Part shown: piece after piece, positions 40,619-43,838 of the stretch | Layout of the letters: each line of letters starts with the position of its first letter | Numbering within the stretch: position 1 is the stretch's first letter | Assembly (NCBI GenBank): GCA_019118685.1 | Contig: DWYL01000008.1 | Coordinates: 1 to 43,838, forward strand | Origin: Candidatus Blautia merdipullorum | Lineage (GTDB): Bacteria; Bacillota; Clostridia; Lachnospirales; Lachnospiraceae | Direction: 5' to 3' | DNA length: 43,838 nucleotides | Made by a program: the position numbers and the translations under genes | The notes under the pieces: generated by a model | Told to the model about the DNA's origin: nothing | Seen by the model: only the letters and a program-made list of their open reading frames with translations | Databases searched by the model: none

Positions 40619-41574
40619 GCTTTCTTACCTCCTTTTCCGAAGGCTGCCGGCATAGTAAAGCGCTCAATAAGCGGAACCAGCAGGTTGCAGAAAATGATCG
40701 CATAGGAAACCCCCTCTGCGGATCCTCCGAAGATACGGAAAAGCCCTGTAAAAATACCTAAGCAGATGCCATATACGATCCGTCCCTTGCTTGTAATAGG
40801 AGATGTGACATAATCTGTAGCCATAAACCATGCACCCAGCATCAATCCGCCGCCGCAGAGCTGGCACAGCAGATAGTAGAAATCCAGGCCGTGTCCGCCA
40901 AAAATCAGGGCAAAGACACTAAAGGTAAGGATATATACAACCGGGATCCTAAAATCAATGATTCCTCTGATCAGAAGGATTGCTGCACCGATCAGAATGG
41001 CAAGAGCTGATGTTTCACCGATAGTTCCCTGTACATTTCCGATGAAAAGGCTTAACAGATCTACCGTTTCTCCGGATTTCATGGCTGCCAGAGGAGTAGC
41101 TCCTGATACGGTATCCACAATATTTCCCCAGGCACCGTCCGGCACAGCAAAGTCTGTCATTCTTCCTGTAAAGGAGATCAGCAGGAAACATCTGGCTGCC
41201 AGAGCCGGGTTCATAAAGTTCTGTCCCAGACCGCCGAAAAGCTGTTTTACCACTAAGATGGCAAAAACACCTCCGATCACGGCGATCCACCAGGGCGCCT
41301 TGGGAGGAAGGTTCAGTGCCAGCAGAAGACCTGTGACCACTGCGCTGTAATCCTTCACTGTAAGTTTTTTATGTACGATCTTCTCGTAAACCGCTTCTGT
41401 TACCACACAGGTTGCTATGGTTACCAGGATAAGCAGAAGGGCGTGGGGTCCGAAATTATAAATTCCGAATAATGTAGCAGGCAGTAATGCGATAATGACT
41501 GTAAGCATTATGCTGCTGGTGTCCACCTTCGACCTTACATGAGGGGAAGATGATACGTGTAATAATTCACTCAT
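40615..41574 (-). CDS. rnfD: Rnf complex membrane subunit RnfD
   Basis: A 319-residue polytopic protein carrying covalent FMN. The N-terminus SELLHVSSSPHVRSKVDTSS and the segment GLGQNFMNPALAARCFLLIS are diagnostic; the FMN site is DTVSGATPLAAM with Thr160. It is homologous to NqrB and helps move electrons and ions across the membrane. It lies 12 bases after rnfC and overlaps rnfG. Confidence 0.96.
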   Translation of the reverse strand: MSELLHVSSSPHVRSKVDTSSIMLTVIIALLPATLFGIYNFGPHALLLILVTIATCVVTEAVYEKIVHKKLTVKDYSAVVTGLLLALNLPPKAPWWIAVIGGVFAILVVKQLFGGLGQNFMNPALAARCFLLISFTGRMTDFAVPDGAWGNIVDTVSGATPLAAMKSGETVDLLSLFIGNVQGTIGETSALAILIGAAILLIRGIIDFRIPVVYILTFSVFALIFGGHGLDFYYLLCQLCGGGLMLGAWFMATDYVTSPITSKGRIVYGICLGIFTGLFRIFGGSAEGVSYAIIFCNLLVPLIERFTMPAAFGKGGKKA

Positions 41575-41586
41575 GACTTTCTCCTC

Positions 41587-42909
41587 CTATTTCGCTTTTC
41601 TGCGGTTTGCCATAACCATTTTTCTCATAGAACGCATAGACTGGGTCAGTGGACGTTTCGCCGGACAGACAAAGCTGCAGCATCCGCACTCCACACATTC
41701 CATTCCATGATGTTTCTCGAACAGTTCTGCCTGTCCGTGTTCCGAATAGGTGGCCAGTCTTGAAGGCACCAGCCTGGCAGGGCAGGCATTGACGCATCTG
41801 CCGCAGTTAATGCAGGCTGTAGACTCTTTTTCAGAGATATCATCTTCTGTCATGCACAGCATAGCTGAAGATGTTTTTACTACAGGTACATGATAGTCAA
41901 ACATGGCAAAACCCATCATAGGTCCGCCGGAAATGATCTTTTTGGCAGGCTGTTTAAGACCTCCTGCTGCTTCCAGAAGATCTGCAAAAGAAGTCCCCAT
42001 TTTTGCCTTGAAATTGCAGGGATCAGCCACAGCTTCTCCCGTAACCGTTACGATCCTGTCCATCACTGGTTCTCCGGCCATAACAGCCCGATATACCGCG
42101 CATACTGTGTCGATGTTATCCACCACGCAGCCTGCATCTGCCGGAAGCATAGAGGAGTTGATCTCTCTGCCGCTGACCGCATAGATCAGACAGCGCTCAG
42201 CACCCTGAGGATATTTGGTCTTTAAAGTCCTTACTTCAATCTTGGGCTCGTCCTTTACCATTTCCGTCATTTTTGCAATACAGTCCGGCTTGTTATCCTC
42301 AATGCAGATATAGCCCTTTGCATTGTCAAAAAGCTTCAGGATACATTTTAATCCGCCGATGATCCACTCCGGCTGTTCCAGCATCCTTCTGTAGTCAGAG
42401 GTCAGATAGGGCTCACATTCAGCACCGTTTACCAAAACATATTCTATCTTATCCGGTTCTTTAGGAGCCAGTTTTACATGAGTAGGAAAACCTGCGCCTC
42501 CCATACCCACTACACCGCCTTCTTTGATCCGTTCCAGGATTTCTTCTTTGGACAAAGTATCCAGAGACTGTACAGATTGAAACTCAACGGTTTCATACTT
42601 TTCGTCATTTTCCACCACAATGGCATCCACCATGGATCCCACATTATTTCTGACTTTTTTGATCTCCTTCACTGTTCCTGAAACAGATGCATGAATATTA
42701 GCAGAAACAAAGCCCCCCATTTCTGCTATTTTTTGTCCTGCCTGAACATGGTCGCCTTTTGTCACAATCGGCTTTGCTGGAGCGCCGATATGCTGTGACA
42801 GAGGGTATACCAGTTCTTTCCCGGGAAGGAGTTCCCGGACAGGCTTTTCCTTTGACAGATCTTTTCCGTCATAAGGATGAACGCCGCCTCGAAAGGTTAA
42901 AAACGCCAT
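41587..42909 (-). CDS. rnfC: Rnf complex subunit RnfC (NADH-interacting)
   Basis: A 440-residue soluble subunit. N-terminal GGVHPYDGKDLSKEKPVREL and a barrel-type domain, then the flavin/NADH region VGMGGAGFPTHVKLAPKEPD with the SLBB domain behind it, and two C-terminal 4Fe-4S motifs, CINCGRCVNACP and CVECGCCSFVCP. It is where NAD+ is reduced (or NADH oxidised). AAAGGAGG precedes ATG 42909. First gene of the operon rnfCDGEAB, in the usual clostridial order. Confidence 0.96.
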   Translation of the reverse strand: MAFLTFRGGVHPYDGKDLSKEKPVRELLPGKELVYPLSQHIGAPAKPIVTKGDHVQAGQKIAEMGGFVSANIHASVSGTVKEIKKVRNNVGSMVDAIVVENDEKYETVEFQSVQSLDTLSKEEILERIKEGGVVGMGGAGFPTHVKLAPKEPDKIEYVLVNGAECEPYLTSDYRRMLEQPEWIIGGLKCILKLFDNAKGYICIEDNKPDCIAKMTEMVKDEPKIEVRTLKTKYPQGAERCLIYAVSGREINSSMLPADAGCVVDNIDTVCAVYRAVMAGEPVMDRIVTVTGEAVADPCNFKAKMGTSFADLLEAAGGLKQPAKKIISGGPMMGFAMFDYHVPVVKTSSAMLCMTEDDISEKESTACINCGRCVNACPARLVPSRLATYSEHGQAELFEKHHGMECVECGCCSFVCPAKRPLTQSMRSMRKMVMANRRKAK

Positions 42910-42933
42910 ATGTTAGTCCCTCCTTTATCTATA

Positions 42934-42958
42934 TATAACCGGGTAAAATCCGGCTATA
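42934..42958 (-). other. Hairpin just upstream of rnfC
   Basis: On the minus strand TATAGCCGG (42958-42950) pairs with CCGGTTATA (42942-42934) over nine positions including one G-U, with a seven-base loop. It overlaps the space between the CmpB-like gene and the rnfC ribosome site, without a following T run. It may be a leader structure or a weak terminator. Confidence 0.4.
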
Positions 42959-42960
42959 AT

Positions 42961-43838
42961 CTATTCGGTTCTTTTTTTGTCCTGATGCTTTTCTCTGTAA
43001 CGCCTGAAGCCCTTCTTCAAATCAGGATAAGCATGAACCATACGCCTTTTGAACATATTCTGCTTTTGGCGGAGCTCTATATATTTTTTAGAAAATTCGT
43101 CCAGCCGCCGTTCTAATTCCCGTTTCTTTTCTTGGTAGAAACTCCCCTCTTTCAGAGGATTTTCTGAGATTACCGCTTCAAAACGACTGATAAATTCTTC
43201 TCTCCCTGCATTCATACGTTCTATCATTTCTTTCTGTCTGACAGCAGTGCGGATGCTTTCCAGCTTTTCCCGGATTTCTTCTCTTGTTTCATACAGACGG
43301 GTAAACTGCATGTAAGAAGCAAGATCTTCCAGCATTTCCTCCGCCTTTTCAAAAGTCTTAGATAATCCGAAAGCAGCATGTGAAGAAATCACAAAGTCCA
43401 CGCCATACAGAATCATTATTACAGTCAATATCACTTCTCCTACAGATTGCGGATACAGACTTGTAATCCAGAAGACAAATGGCTGCAGCAATTTAAAAAG
43501 CAAAACTGAAAAAACTCCCCACAGTAATGAGGAGGCAAGGGATATGTACCCATGGAGATTAAACTTTTTATCACTGTAGTCCCACCATCTGGTATGGAAA
43601 ACAGTTTCCATGATCCAGCCTGTAATGTATTCAAGTGCTGTGGCAACAACTACCCCTCCCAGATACAGCAGGGCCAGATTTTCTCTTAAAGGCCTTAGGA
43701 TTAGATAAATAGTTACAGCTCCTGCCCCATAAATCGTACAAAGAGGACCGTTAACGAATCCTCTGTTCACAAGCTTTCTGCTTTTTATAGATACATATGC
43801 AGATTCCCATACCCATCCTAAAAAACTATAGATAAAAA
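42961..43838 (-). CDS. CmpB-like putative ABC transporter permease, 5' end outside window
   Basis: A membrane protein of the family labelled putative ABC transporter permease (ABC_trans_CmpB). The frame is open to the window edge: codons ahead of GTG 43770 read FLGWVWESAYVSIKSRK, so the true start lies beyond 43838. Core features are VNRGFVNGPLCTIYGAGA, EYITGWIMETVFHTRWWDYS and FNLHGYISLASSLLWGVF, with about five hydrophobic segments, then a charged helical C-terminus of about 110 residues ending KKRTE. Function is unproven and no ATPase gene is adjacent. It is upstream of rnfC by 51 bases and might share its promoter. Confidence 0.82.
   Translation of the reverse strand, partial: FIYSFLGWVWESAYVSIKSRKLVNRGFVNGPLCTIYGAGAVTIYLILRPLRENLALLYLGGVVVATALEYITGWIMETVFHTRWWDYSDKKFNLHGYISLASSLLWGVFSVLLFKLLQPFVFWITSLYPQSVGEVILTVIMILYGVDFVISSHAAFGLSKTFEKAEEMLEDLASYMQFTRLYETREEIREKLESIRTAVRQKEMIERMNAGREEFISRFEAVISENPLKEGSFYQEKKRELERRLDEFSKKYIELRQKQNMFKRRMVHAYPDLKKGFRRYREKHQDKKRTE

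Overview
The window looks like ordinary chromosomal sequence from a spore-forming, anaerobic Firmicute, most likely a Lachnospiraceae member near Blautia, Dorea or Mediterraneibacter. That placement is an inference from gene content: a ferredoxin-linked Rnf complex, sporulation genes (ylbJ, ytfJ, an alpha/beta SASP), a DUF6465-type protein, low to medium GC, and strong AGGAGG-type ribosome binding sites. The genus is not resolved. Nearly all genes lie on the minus strand. I see no rRNA, tRNA, CRISPR array, intact insertion sequence or prophage.

Layout. Positions 152-1572 (plus strand) hold a two-gene ArsR/AraC regulator operon. Positions 1536-5139 hold a moxR-DUF58-transglutaminase operon that is visibly decaying: moxR has lost its C-terminal third, and the transglutaminase gene has lost its start codon and carries an in-frame amber codon. 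Positions 5244-8720 hold recU, lepB, an rluD-type pseudouridine synthase, an unknown membrane protein and an SDR oxidoreductase. Positions 8730-13722 hold a coupled relQ-rsmF-rsuA-(HAD remnant)-ygiQ run. Next come an M23 peptidase and pepD, then plus-strand ylbJ converging on a coiled-coil protein gene, then mgsA-rsmD-coaD, a lone plus-strand SASP gene and a Lys/Ala-rich DUF6465 protein. Positions 20446-25006 carry the classic recG-fakA-asp23 block with divergent rpmB. Positions 25127-29086 hold PPK2, DUF2953, ytfJ, a 45-codon membrane peptide and a Nudix hydrolase. Positions 29228-34738 hold U32-ftsW-pbp (one operon) and zapA. Positions 34806-37333 hold nusG-domain-II/Gx-transporter/ruvA/ruvB. 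A truncated Rpn-type gene and a long hairpin separate these from the complete rnfCDGEAB operon (37903-42909). A CmpB-family membrane protein gene runs off the right edge.

How the genes work together. RnfCDGEAB couples ferredoxin oxidation and NAD+ reduction to ion pumping. The NusG-II and Gx genes downstream belong to families often found beside such flavin-based electron transfer modules. RecU, RuvA, RuvB and RecG cover Holliday-junction processing. RluD-type, RsuA, RsmF, RsmD and possibly the U32 protein form an unusually dense set of rRNA-modifying enzymes. FtsW, PBP and ZapA serve cell-wall synthesis and division.

I did not find a convincing new multi-gene system. The strongest unusual signals are the independent gene-decay events (moxR, tgpA-like, HAD, Rpn), the 26-bp-stem hairpin at 37402-37484, the Cys-rich tail of RnfE, and two convergent gene pairs whose 3' ends overlap. 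Start sites were adjusted to the best ribosome binding site where the longest open frame started too early.
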